Below, one piece after another: positions 43,069-50,746 of a DNA stretch of 50,746 nucleotides. The stretch's first letter is position 1. Every line of letters starts with the position of its first letter. This stretch comes from Bradyrhizobium valentinum (GTDB lineage Bacteria; Pseudomonadota; Alphaproteobacteria; Rhizobiales; Xanthobacteraceae). Below the pieces are notes generated by a model. The model had not been told where the DNA came from, ran no database searches, and saw only the letters and a program-made list of their open reading frames with translations. A program made the position numbers and the translations under genes. The stretch covers positions 49,472 to 100,217 of the forward strand of contig NZ_LLXX01000239.1 of the NCBI RefSeq assembly GCF_001440405.1. The letters run 5' to 3'.

Positions 43069-44796
43069 ATGCACGAGCTTATTCGCGATATCACCTTATC
43101 CATCCTGTTCGCCTGGGTGCTCGGCCTGTTGGCGCATTTTTCCCGGCAGCCGCTGATCCTGGCGTACCTTATCGCCGGGTTCTTGATTGGTCCATTCGGC
43201 ATGGGCTGGGTCAAGTCCCAGGAATCGATAACCGTCATCTCCGAACTCGGCCTGATCTTCATGCTGTTCATGATCGGGCTCGAAATCGACCTGAAGAAGA
43301 TCGTGCGCGCCGGCAAGGTCATCCTGTTTGCCGCCGGCGGCCAATTGATCGGCGGCGTTTTGCTCGGGATATTGTTCTTTGTCGGGATCGGGCTGTCGAT
43401 GGGCAACGGCCATTTCGACGCGCTGTATCTGTGCGTCGCCTGCGCGCTGTCGAGCACGGTCATCATCGTCAAGGTGCTGTACGAGAAGCGCGAGCTCGAC
43501 ACGCTGCCGGGTCGGATCACGCTCGGCGTGCTGGTGCTGCAGGACATCTTCGCGATCCTGTTCCTGGCGGTGCAGCCGAGCCTCGACAATCTGCAGGTGA
43601 GCGTGATCCTGATCTCGATCGGCCGGGTCGGCGTGCTGGTGGCGACCGCTCTGGTGCTGAGCCGCTATGTGCTGCCGTGGCTGTTTCACCACATCGCGCG
43701 CCGGCCGGAACTGGTCCTGCTCGGCGCACTGGCCTGGTGCTTCCTGATCGGCGAGATCGCCGAGAAGCTGCATCTGTCGCGCGAGATGGGCTCGCTGGTG
43801 GCGGGCGTTTCGCTGTCGACGTTCCCCTATGCGCTCGACGTCACCGCCAAGGTGACCACGCTGCGCGACTTCTTCATCACGCTGTTCTTCGTCTCGCTCG
43901 GCATGACGATCCCGATCCCCGGAGCCTCGGTGATCGGGCTGGCGCTGATGATTGCCGCCTTCACGGTCGTCAGCCGCGTGGTGACGACGTTCGCGCCGCT
44001 CTACCTGATGAAGCAGGGCCTGCGGGCGAGCCTCTTGCCGGCGATCAACCTGGCGCAGATCTCGGAATTCTCGCTGGTCGTGATCCAGACCGGAGTTGCC
44101 GCGCGACATATCAGCACCGAGACGTCGAGTGCGGCGTCGTTCGCCTTCGTGGTGCTGGCGGTCCTGAGCACCTTCGTCATGGCCCGCAGCGACCAGGTCA
44201 CGCGCGGACTGATCGGTCCCTTGAAGCGGATCGGCTTGCGCGATCTCGATCACAAGCATGAGGCTGACGCCGGACATGAGGGCGGGCACGGGGAGGCGCG
44301 CCGGATCGTCATTCTCGGCTTCTTCCGCGCTGCCAGCGCCCTGTTGAGCGAGATCGAGCGGCGCAGTCCGGCGGTTCTCGAACAGATCACCGTGATCGAT
44401 TTCAATCCGCTGGTGTTCCGGACCTTGACCGACCGCGGCATGCACGTAGTCTATGGCGACATCAGTAGCGTCGATACGCTGGTGCATGCCGGCGTCGGCA
44501 AGGCCGAACTGATCATCCTCAGCATCCCGGACTCGCTGTTGAAGGGCGCCGACAACGAAAAGCTGGTCCGGCATGTCCGCTCGCTCAACCCGACCGCCAA
44601 GATCGTCGCCACCGCGGAGATCCTGGCCAACGTCAACGACCTCTACGAGGCCGGGGCTGACTACGTGACGGTGACCAGGCTCAGCGACGCCGACGAGCTC
44701 TATAAGGTCATCGAGGCGGCCCAGGCCGGGCTTTTGGAAGACAAGCGCGCCGAGACCGACGCACTGCTCAGCGAGCGCCGCGAGGTGCTGCCGTAA
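43069..44796 (+). CDS. Kef-type cation:proton antiporter with RCK domain
   Basis: A 575-aa monovalent cation:proton antiporter (CPA2). About twelve helices span residues 5-385, including ILAYLIAGFLIGPFGMG, GLIFMLFMIGLEIDL and LGVLVLQDIFAILFLAV (the conserved QD region). A C-terminal RCK/TrkA-N domain starts near residue 412 (RRIVILGFFRAASALL). Its first glycine loop is degenerate, with FFRAAS where GxGRxG is normal, while VIDFNP and VYGDIS remain. I chose the ATG at 43069 with AGGGGGA upstream; an upstream in-frame start at 43018 lacks a ribosome site. It exports K+ or Na+ in exchange for protons. Confidence 0.9.
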   Translation: MHELIRDITLSILFAWVLGLLAHFSRQPLILAYLIAGFLIGPFGMGWVKSQESITVISELGLIFMLFMIGLEIDLKKIVRAGKVILFAAGGQLIGGVLLGILFFVGIGLSMGNGHFDALYLCVACALSSTVIIVKVLYEKRELDTLPGRITLGVLVLQDIFAILFLAVQPSLDNLQVSVILISIGRVGVLVATALVLSRYVLPWLFHHIARRPELVLLGALAWCFLIGEIAEKLHLSREMGSLVAGVSLSTFPYALDVTAKVTTLRDFFITLFFVSLGMTIPIPGASVIGLALMIAAFTVVSRVVTTFAPLYLMKQGLRASLLPAINLAQISEFSLVVIQTGVAARHISTETSSAASFAFVVLAVLSTFVMARSDQVTRGLIGPLKRIGLRDLDHKHEADAGHEGGHGEARRIVILGFFRAASALLSEIERRSPAVLEQITVIDFNPLVFRTLTDRGMHVVYGDISSVDTLVHAGVGKAELIILSIPDSLLKGADNEKLVRHVRSLNPTAKIVATAEILANVNDLYEAGADYVTVTRLSDADELYKVIEAAQAGLLEDKRAETDALLSERREVLP

Positions 44797-44808
44797 AAAT
44801 GGGCCCTG

Positions 44809-44845
44809 CGTAGCCCGGATTGCGCTGCGCTCCATCCGGGTTACG
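44809..44845. repeat. Short palindromic element, family F
   Basis: CGTAGCCCGGAT and ATCCGGGTTACG pair (one G-U) around a 13-nt loop that itself contains GCGCTGCGC, directly after the Kef stop codon. It could serve as the transcription end of the antiporter gene. Confidence 0.65.
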
Positions 44846-44956
44846 GGCTCCATCCTGGCCCGCCCATTGACGCCGTTCTGCCCTGCGTATTGACGCTGGC
44901 GCTGACCATTGAGTCCGGCTAATGCACTGGCTGTAGATAGCGAGATTTTGGGAAAA

Positions 44957-46033
44957 ATGGCCGATACCATCCAGGAAGTTCTGCAAGCCTTTGCCAAGGG
45001 TGAGCTCGTCGTCGTCACCGACGATGACGACCGGGAGGGTGAGGGCGATCTGATCGTTGCGGCCTCGCTCTGTACCGCCGAGAAGATGGCATTCATTATC
45101 CGCCACACCTCCGGCATCGTCTGCGCGCCGATCACCACCGACGATGCGCGCCGGCTGCGGCTCGATCCGATGGTGGCGCATAACGAGTCCAACCACACCA
45201 CCGCCTTTACGGTCTCGATCGACTACAAGCCCGATGGCGGCACCGGCATTTCGGCGGACGAACGCGCCTCCTGCTGCCGCGCGCTCGCCAACCCCAACGC
45301 CGGCGCCAACGACTTTGCCCGGCCCGGCCACATCTTCCCGCTGATTGCGCGCGACGGTGGCGTGCTCTTGCGCTCCGGCCATACCGAGGCGGCCGTCGAC
45401 CTCTGCAAGCTTTCCGGCCTGCCGCCGGTCGGCGTCATCTCTGAACTGATGAACGACGACGGCACCGTGATGAAGGGCGAGCAGGTCGCGCGCTTCGCCG
45501 CCGCCCACAAGCTCAAGCACGTCACGATCGCTGACATGATCGCCTACCGCCAGGCGCGCGAGAAACTGATCGAGCGGGTCGCGACCTTCACCACCGACAG
45601 CCCGATCGGCCCGCTGCAGGGCTATGCCTATCGCTCGCCGTTCGACGAGATTGCGCATGCCGCCTTTGTCTATAACGGCGTCGGCGACGGCAAGAACGTG
45701 CTGACGCGGCTGCACAAGCCCAACATCGTCAAGGACCTCTTCACCGGCCAGGCACGCATGCAGATCGTGCTGGATCATTTCAAGAAGGCCGGCCGCGGCG
45801 TGCTGGTCTATCTGCGCGACGGCGCCGCCGGGGTTCCCGTCGAGCCGGTCGGCGAACAGAAAACCGCGGAAGCCGATCGCCATCGGCAATGGCGTGAAGT
45901 CGGCGTCGGCGCCCAGATCCTGCGCGACCTCGGCGTCACCTCGATCGTCAACCTCACGTCGTCGGTGCACGACTACAAGGGACTGTCCGGTTTCGGCATC
46001 GAGATCGTTTCCAACGAAAAGTTGGAAGGATAG
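44957..46033 (+). CDS. ribB: RibB with degenerate RibA-like domain (RibBX type)
   Basis: A 358-aa riboflavin-pathway protein. The N-terminal 200 residues are 3,4-dihydroxy-2-butanone-4-phosphate synthase: TDDDDREGEGDLIVAA, RHTSGIVCAP, RSGHTEAAVDLCKLSGLPPV and GVISELMNDDG. It makes the four-carbon precursor of riboflavin from ribulose 5-phosphate. The C-terminal 150 residues are RibA-like but lack the zinc cysteines: the HSECLTGD region reads LHKPNIVKD and the RCDCG region has no cysteine, so GTP cyclohydrolase activity is unlikely. This layout is the known proteobacterial RibBX variant. I took the ATG at 44957; the open frame begins at a TTG 16 codons earlier. No FMN riboswitch is recognisable upstream. 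Confidence 0.92.
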   Translation: MADTIQEVLQAFAKGELVVVTDDDDREGEGDLIVAASLCTAEKMAFIIRHTSGIVCAPITTDDARRLRLDPMVAHNESNHTTAFTVSIDYKPDGGTGISADERASCCRALANPNAGANDFARPGHIFPLIARDGGVLLRSGHTEAAVDLCKLSGLPPVGVISELMNDDGTVMKGEQVARFAAAHKLKHVTIADMIAYRQAREKLIERVATFTTDSPIGPLQGYAYRSPFDEIAHAAFVYNGVGDGKNVLTRLHKPNIVKDLFTGQARMQIVLDHFKKAGRGVLVYLRDGAAGVPVEPVGEQKTAEADRHRQWREVGVGAQILRDLGVTSIVNLTSSVHDYKGLSGFGIEIVSNEKLEG

Positions 46034-46035
46034 AC

Positions 46036-46121
46036 ATCGTCATTCCGGGGCGCGCGATAGCGCGAACCCGGAATCTCGAGATTCCGGGTCTGGTGCTTGC
46101 GCACCATCCCGGAATGACGAT
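46036..46121. repeat. Intergenic palindromic element, family D
   Basis: Outer arms ATCGTCATTCCGGG (46036) and CCCGGAATGACGAT (46108) enclose a perfect 24-bp palindrome (46066-46089) centred on CTCGAG. Side hairpins are CGCGCGATAGCGCG and GGTGCTTGCGCACC. The whole can fold as a three-armed structure. It begins 3 bp after the ribB stop. Confidence 0.8.
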
Positions 46122-46205
46122 CACTCCAATCCAATTGCGCTTCGGCCGATAGCGCATTAATTTAGCAACAATTTCCAACAGGACAGTGATGCGAAAGGGA
46201 TTTTC

Positions 46206-47420
46206 ATGAGCGTGCGGCCTCAGACCAAGGACAAGCCGACTGCTGCGGGTTTCCAGTGGGACGATCCGTTCCTGCTCGACGATCAGCTTACCGAAGACGA
46301 GCGCATGATCCGCGACACCGCGCGCGCCTACGCGCAGGACAAGCTGCTACCGCGTATCGTCAAGGCCTATATGGAAGAGAAGACTGACCGCGAGATCTTC
46401 AACGAGATGGGCGAGCTCGGCCTTATCGGGATAACGCTGCCCGAGGAATATGGCTGCGCGAACGCGAGCTACGTTGCCTATGGCCTGGTGGCGCGCGAGA
46501 TCGAGCGTGTCGATTCCGGCTATCGTTCGATGAACTCGGTGCAGTCGTCACTGGTGATGTATCCGATCTACGCCTATGGCGACGAGAACCAGCGCAAGAA
46601 ATACCTGCCGAAGCTCGCGACCGGCGAGTGGGTCGGCTGCTTCGGCCTGACCGAGCCGGATGCCGGTTCCGATCCCGGTGGCATGAAGACCCGCGCCGAA
46701 AAGGTATCGGACGGTTATCGCATCAGCGGTAGCAAGATGTGGATTTCCAACGCCCCGATCGCCGACGTCTTCGTGGTCTGGGCGAAATCGGCTGCCCATG
46801 ACAACCAGATCCGCGGCTTCATTCTCGAAAAGGGCATGAAGGGCCTGTCGGCGCCGAAGGTCGGCGGCAAGCTTTCGTTGCGGGCCTCGATCACCGGCGA
46901 GATCGTGATGGACGGCGTGGTGGTGCCGGAGAGCGCGCTGTTGCCCAACGTAAGCGGCCTCAAGGGCCCGTTCGGCTGCCTCAACCGTGCCCGCTACGGC
47001 ATCTCCTGGGGCGCGATGGGCGCAGCTGAAGACTGCATGCATCGCGCGCGGCAATACACGCTCGATCGCAAGCAGTTCAACCGGCCGCTGGCGGCAACGC
47101 AGCTCGTGCAGAAGAAGCTCGCCGACATGGAGACCGAAATCGCGCTCGGGCTGCAGGCCTCGCTTCGCGTCGGCCGCCTGATGGACGAGGGCAAGATGGC
47201 GCCTGAGATGATCTCGATCGTCAAGCGCAACAATTGCGGCAAGGCGCTCGACATCGCGCGGGTGTCCCGCGACATGCACGGCGGCAACGGCATCCAGATC
47301 GAGTATCACGTGATGCGCCACACCGCGAATTTGGAAACCGTCAACACCTACGAGGGCACCCACGACGTCCACGCTTTGATCCTCGGCCGGGCAATCACCG
47401 GCATTCAGGCGTTTTCGTAA
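46206..47420 (+). CDS. gcdH: Glutaryl-CoA dehydrogenase
   Basis: A 404-aa acyl-CoA dehydrogenase of the glutaryl-CoA type, which oxidises and decarboxylates glutaryl-CoA to crotonyl-CoA in lysine and tryptophan breakdown. The N-terminus FQWDDPFLLDDQLTEDERMI, then GLTEPDAGSDPGGMKTRA, WISNAPIADVFVVWAK and the final ETVNTYEGTHDVHALILGRA (catalytic Glu383) are characteristic of GCDH rather than other family members. AAAGGGA precedes the ATG at 46206. It is a FAD-enzyme passing electrons to ETF in the cytoplasm. It is flanked by palindromic repeats, so it is probably monocistronic. Confidence 0.93.
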   Translation: MSVRPQTKDKPTAAGFQWDDPFLLDDQLTEDERMIRDTARAYAQDKLLPRIVKAYMEEKTDREIFNEMGELGLIGITLPEEYGCANASYVAYGLVAREIERVDSGYRSMNSVQSSLVMYPIYAYGDENQRKKYLPKLATGEWVGCFGLTEPDAGSDPGGMKTRAEKVSDGYRISGSKMWISNAPIADVFVVWAKSAAHDNQIRGFILEKGMKGLSAPKVGGKLSLRASITGEIVMDGVVVPESALLPNVSGLKGPFGCLNRARYGISWGAMGAAEDCMHRARQYTLDRKQFNRPLAATQLVQKKLADMETEIALGLQASLRVGRLMDEGKMAPEMISIVKRNNCGKALDIARVSRDMHGGNGIQIEYHVMRHTANLETVNTYEGTHDVHALILGRAITGIQAFS

Positions 47421-47460
47421 CATTGGCTGACGAAAGCGCGGCCGGGGCCACGCCTACGCT

Positions 47461-47560
47461 GTCATCGTCCGCGAAGGCGGACGATCCAGTATCCCAGAGG
47501 CCTCTCGATTGATGTCGAACGCCGGCGATTACTGGATACCCCGCCTTCGCGGGGTATGAC
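47461..47560. repeat. Intergenic palindromic element, family E
   Basis: Arms GTCAT (47461) / ATGAC (47556) and ATCCAGTA (47484) / TACTGGAT (47530) enclose two side hairpins, CGTCCGCGAAGGCGGACG and ACCCCGCCTTCGCGGGGT. It lies between gcdH and the MBL-fold gene. The design (outer arms plus two small hairpins) resembles the family D element. Confidence 0.75.
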
Positions 47561-47601
47561 GACTGAGGCTGGTTCGCGAGGCCGCTACATAGGAACTCCC
47601 C

Positions 47602-48522
47602 ATGGCCGACAACGCCGACATCCCGTTCAACCGCGACTTCCCGCTCAAGCCCGGTATCGTCGACGAAGCCCGTCCCGGCGTGCGGCGTGTTCTCTGCAAT
47701 AATCCGAGCCCGTTCACCTTCACCGGCACGGTCAGCTACATCGTGGGCAAGGGCAACGTTGCGGTCATCGATCCGGGTCCCGATGACGAGGCGCATGCCA
47801 AGGCGCTGCTGGACGCGGTGCGCGGCGAGACGGTGACGCATATTCTCGTCACCCATACCCATCGCGATCACTCGCCGAACACCGCGCGGATCAAGGCCGC
47901 CACCGGCGCGCCCGTCTATGCCGAGGGGCCGCATCGCGCCTCGCGGCCGCGCTTCGAGAGCGAGAAGCACAATCCGGAGTCGGGCGCCGACCGCGATTTC
48001 AGGCCCGACATTAAGGTCAAGAACGGCGACGTCATCGAAGGGCAGGGCTGGGCGCTGGAGGCGATCGCAACGCCCGGCCACACCGCCAATCATCTGGCGT
48101 TCGCGTGGCCCGAGCGAAAGATCAATTTCGTGGGCGATCACGTGATGGGCTGGTCGACCTCGATCGTGGCGCCGCCGGACGGATCGATGATCGACTACAT
48201 GGCTTCGCTGGCGCGGCTGGAAGTCCGCGAGGAGGACCTGTATTTTTCGGGCCACGGGCCGGAAATTCCGGAAGGGCCGCGTTACGTCCGTTTCCTGACC
48301 CGGCACCGTCAGGCGCGCGAAGCCTCGATCCTGCACCGGCTCGCCAAGGGCGAGGCCGACATCCCGACCATGGTGCGCGCGATCTATATCGGCATCGACC
48401 CCCGCCTGACCAACGCCGCCGGCTATTCCGTGCTGGCCCATCTGGAAGATCTGGTCGCCCGCGGCATCGTTGCGACCGACGGCGATCCGGTGATCGGTGG
48501 AACGTACCGGATGGCTTCTTAA
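47602..48522 (+). CDS. MBL-fold metallohydrolase
   Basis: A 306-aa metallo-beta-lactamase-fold hydrolase. The zinc motif is THTHRDHSPN (His85, His87, Asp89, His90), GHTANHLAF supplies the next His, and VGDHVMGW the bridging Asp. The C-terminal helical part with HRQAREASILHRLAKGE and LAHLEDLVARGIVATDGDP resembles LACTB2-type hydrolases. AGGAA precedes the ATG. Reactions in the group include thioester and nucleic-acid hydrolysis; the substrate here is unknown. It is convergent with the DUF1499 gene, 53 bp apart. Confidence 0.88.
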   Translation: MADNADIPFNRDFPLKPGIVDEARPGVRRVLCNNPSPFTFTGTVSYIVGKGNVAVIDPGPDDEAHAKALLDAVRGETVTHILVTHTHRDHSPNTARIKAATGAPVYAEGPHRASRPRFESEKHNPESGADRDFRPDIKVKNGDVIEGQGWALEAIATPGHTANHLAFAWPERKINFVGDHVMGWSTSIVAPPDGSMIDYMASLARLEVREEDLYFSGHGPEIPEGPRYVRFLTRHRQAREASILHRLAKGEADIPTMVRAIYIGIDPRLTNAAGYSVLAHLEDLVARGIVATDGDPVIGGTYRMAS

Positions 48523-48575
48523 CCTCTTCCCGTTCTCTGTGGGAACGAGAGGGAGCGCACTCTCTCCGTGCCGCG

Positions 48576-49433
48576 CTAGCTGCCCTTCTTCACATTCTTC
48601 GCCTGGGCTTTCGCCGGCGCCTGTGGCTTCTTCGGCGCCGCCGGTTTGGCGTTGTCGACGGCCGCGTTGATGTCTTCGATCAGCTTGGAGACGCGCGCGG
48701 CGTTGCTGCCGAGGTCGCTTTCGAAATAGCGCGAGGAGGAGCGGATATCGACGCGCGACTCGTCGCCGTCGGGCGTGATGCGGATCGAGACGTCCTCGCG
48801 GAATCCCATGATCGGCGTTCGCGCCACCGCCTCGATGCGACCGATGCGGCGCGGCGGCTGTGGCGGCCGTTCGTCGATCACGAGCCATTTGCGCTTGTTG
48901 ACCAGCGCCAGCGTCACCTCATAGGCCCGCTGCGGCGGAACTTCGAGCTCCACGGTCTCGACGTCGGGGTAGGCGATCCGCTGCTGTTCGGCCGAATAGA
49001 GCCCGGCATAGACGGCAGAGTTGGCGCCTTCGCCGCTGCGCAGCCGCGCCAGCGCCTCGAAGCGCGGCGGATCGATCGGATCGGTGGTGATGTCGTGGAT
49101 CGGCGGCAGCTTGCGGTATTGCAGGCCGAGATAGGCCGGATAGGCGAGGATAAGGGCGTTGATCAGGAACGCCAGCAGGATTCGGCCCATGCCGCGCGAG
49201 CCATTCTGCCAGATCGCGGCAAAGGCGGCGAGGCCGAGCAGGATCGAAAGCACGGCGCAGCCGAGCGCGCCGAAGAAGGTCGCCAGCGCCGGCTTCATCT
49301 CCAGGAAACCGAAGCGGACGATTATGATCGAGACCACCACGGCGACCACGGAGAAGATGGCGAGGTTGCGCGACCAGGTGGCGAGGCTGGACACGGGCTC
49401 CGTCTGATAGGGAGCGGAAAACCTTCGGGCCAT
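48576..49433 (-). CDS. DUF1499 membrane protein
   Basis: A 285-aa protein. The first third has three or four membrane helices (NLAIFSVVAVVVSIIIVRFG, FFGALGCAVLSILLGLAAFA, ILLAFLINALILAYPAYLGL). The soluble DUF1499 domain follows from PIHDITTDPIDPPRF to FESDLGSNAARVSKLIEDI (about 115-260). The C-terminus is a Lys/Pro/Ala tail (KPAAPKKPQAPAKAQAK). The family function is not known. The ATG at 49433 lacks a strong ribosome site, so the start is uncertain; upstream codons in the same frame show no conserved domain. Confidence 0.85.
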   Translation of the reverse strand: MARRFSAPYQTEPVSSLATWSRNLAIFSVVAVVVSIIIVRFGFLEMKPALATFFGALGCAVLSILLGLAAFAAIWQNGSRGMGRILLAFLINALILAYPAYLGLQYRKLPPIHDITTDPIDPPRFEALARLRSGEGANSAVYAGLYSAEQQRIAYPDVETVELEVPPQRAYEVTLALVNKRKWLVIDERPPQPPRRIGRIEAVARTPIMGFREDVSIRITPDGDESRVDIRSSSRYFESDLGSNAARVSKLIEDINAAVDNAKPAAPKKPQAPAKAQAKNVKKGS

Positions 49434-49891
49434 CGATGAAATCTGCCGGGTTGAAATCTGTCTGGCCGACCGGCTGGCCGGACTGCAAACTCGCAGCTTG
49501 AGACCACGGCGGGGCGCGAATTTCAAGGTTTTGCAGGCAATACTAATCGGCCAATCGGCAGGCTGCGGCAACTTTACCGGTTAACCATCCCCGTAAATTG
49601 ATTGTTAGTTGTAGATTGAAGTTGGTCCAATTTTTGTCTACCTCTCGCCGCCGGGTTGTCGTATTTGCCATTACACGGGACTGTCCTGCACGGGACACGG
49701 CGAACACCAACCCAAAGGGGAAACGGCGGGCGTCAGCCGGAAGCGCTGCAGGATGATCTCAACCTCCGGTCCTTATTACCGGGCGGAGCCGCAAGCTTGT
49801 GGTTGCGCCCATCCGGAGTTTCAGTGATCATAGGGCGCAAAAGGCATACGTCCGCGGGGTGGCGGAAGCCCCATCAGGGCGAGTGTTCAGT
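49434..49891. other. 458-bp divergent region with several hairpins
   Basis: No convincing gene. Between 49680 and 49890, on the plus strand, four short stem-loops follow each other: TGTCC/GGACA (49682-49697), CTCCG/CGGAG, CGCAA/TTGCG and GGGGT-GGCGGAA-GCCCC-like. This may be a structured leader or small RNA ahead of the terminal gene, or chance in G+C-rich DNA. The promoters of both divergent genes should be here. Confidence 0.4.
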
Positions 49892-50746
49892 ATGAGTGAT
49901 GCAAAGCACGAAAGACAGCTCGGCCCGAACGATCCGGAATACTATGCGCCGCGCGAGTTGAGGGACCGGACGACCGGCGAGCTGCCGAGCCCGACGCTCA
50001 TGCAGCAGAACGACGGATGGCGTCCGCGATCGACGACGGAAGGACCGCCCTTGCAGTCATTCGGCAAGCCCCCACGCCGCCAGGATTCGGAAATGTTCAC
50101 CAAAGCTGTCGCGCAGGCCATGCAGGAGGCGCGGGAGATCGCACCTGTCGAAGCGCCATCCGTGCTCCGCGACCTGTCCGGGCGACGCGCATTGCTTCAG
50201 CAGGTCATCCGCTTCTCGATAGCGGTGGCGATTGCGGCGAGCATCGCAACGCTTCTCGTTATGGCGATTCCGTCTTCGCAACGCCCCGCAGGGCAGGACA
50301 ACGCTTCGCTTTCGGCGGCCTGGCAGTCGGTGAAATCGTCGGTGACTCCGGCGCCGCAGCCGGCACCGCCACCGAAGCGCACGGCGACCCTGGCCGTGCA
50401 GGACGGCAGCGGATTCACCAACGATCCAGTGCCGCTCGGAATTCACGTCGGTTCGCCGCCGCTCGACGCGTACGTATCGATCAATGGATTGACTGCCGGA
50501 GCACGGCTGACGTCAGGCAAGCGTGTCGGTTCCAGCGAGTGGCGCGTGCCGGCAACGGAGATTTCCGGCGTTTCGGTCATTCCGCCTGAAGGGTTCACCG
50601 GCCAGATGCTGGTGACGGCGGAATTGCGTGACGGTAACGGTGTGGCGCTGACCGGCACCTCCACGCGGCTGACTTGGACGGCCCTGCCAAAGGTCACCGC
50701 GCCGCTTGCCGCGGCGGCGCCGCCGGTTGCCGCGCCCCCGGTCGCA
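49892..50746 (+). CDS. Membrane-anchored protein of unknown function, 5' part
   Basis: An open frame of 285 codons that runs off the window. It starts MSDAKHERQLGPNDPEYYAP. The first 105 residues are charged and hydrophilic, then one membrane span (VIRFSIAVAIAASIATLLVM, about 106-125). A Pro-rich linker (TPAPQPAPPPKR) follows and a periplasmic part with a repeated-strand look (TATLAVQDGSGFTNDPVPLG, ISGVSVIPPEGFTGQMLV). The visible part ends in an Ala/Pro-rich run. A single-span envelope protein is likely; the family is not recognised. The ribosome site is weak (AGGGCGAG, 12 bp away), so the start is provisional. Confidence 0.7.
   Translation, partial: MSDAKHERQLGPNDPEYYAPRELRDRTTGELPSPTLMQQNDGWRPRSTTEGPPLQSFGKPPRRQDSEMFTKAVAQAMQEAREIAPVEAPSVLRDLSGRRALLQQVIRFSIAVAIAASIATLLVMAIPSSQRPAGQDNASLSAAWQSVKSSVTPAPQPAPPPKRTATLAVQDGSGFTNDPVPLGIHVGSPPLDAYVSINGLTAGARLTSGKRVGSSEWRVPATEISGVSVIPPEGFTGQMLVTAELRDGNGVALTGTSTRLTWTALPKVTAPLAAAAPPVAAPPVA

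Noticed and set aside
44846..44956. Possible FMN riboswitch upstream of ribB.
   Set aside because: The region is only about 110 bp and shows none of the conserved FMN aptamer segments.
43096..45201. A 701-codon open frame on the minus strand opposite the Kef antiporter.
   Set aside because: It lies antisense to a clear gene, has no domain, and its composition (Gln/Asp/His/Arg-rich) is the usual mirror of G+C-rich coding DNA.
48525..48575. Terminator between the convergent MBL-fold and DUF1499 genes.
   Set aside because: Only a weak CGTTC/GAACG stem is present, with no T-run on either strand.

Overview
The window looks like chromosomal DNA of a Bradyrhizobium-like alphaproteobacterium (Nitrobacteraceae). 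This is inferred, not proven. The grounds are high G+C, several tripartite-tricarboxylate (Bug-type) solute receptors, many CoA-dependent catabolic enzymes, a RibB with a degenerate RibA domain, and intergenic palindromes of a style common in that group. I see no rRNA, tRNA, CRISPR array, transposase or phage gene.

Layout. (1) 1-7.4 kb, plus strand: the end of a formylglycine-generating enzyme (FGE), two exported sulfatases, an exported protein of unknown function with a Gly/His-rich tail, an exported HAD phosphatase and an outer-membrane channel-like protein. Together these read as a module that desulfates (and perhaps dephosphorylates) a compound in the periplasm. (2) 7.6-16.3 kb, minus strand: a complete peptide/nickel-type ABC importer (receptor, two permeases, two ATPases), an AbgB-like M20 amidohydrolase and a Bcr/CflA-type MFS exporter. 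(3) 16.4-21.4 kb: an IclR regulator divergent from a Bug receptor, a crotonase with isomerase-like residues and a fused ADP-forming acyl-CoA synthetase. This is a regulated carboxylate uptake and CoA-activation operon, with two perfect 15-bp palindromes in the divergent promoter region. (4) 21.5-29.5 kb: a divergent HemC, a small conserved-looking protein, an SDR, a hotdog (MaoC-like) protein, a single-chain indolepyruvate ferredoxin oxidoreductase and a small exported basic protein. (5) 29.8-37.4 kb: a PhoD-type phosphatase, a Gfo/Idh/MocA dehydrogenase with a second Bug receptor, a thiolase, small membrane or secreted proteins and a Tat-exported amidohydrolase. (6) 37.7-50.7 kb: an FAD aromatic hydroxylase divergent from a third Bug receptor, an EamA exporter with a PLP aminotransferase, a Kef-type antiporter, RibBX, glutaryl-CoA dehydrogenase, an MBL-fold hydrolase, a DUF1499 membrane protein and the start of a membrane protein that runs off the window.

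The last 28 kb carry eight intergenic loci of palindromic repeats, one of them a mosaic of several families. The first 22.5 kb carry none that I could find. The most informative observations are the FGE/sulfatase module with non-proline sulfatase signatures, the candidate IclR operators, the crotonase whose residues argue against hydratase activity, the mosaic repeat locus, and a candidate general-stress (EcfG-type) promoter in front of a small His/Gly/Arg-rich secreted protein.
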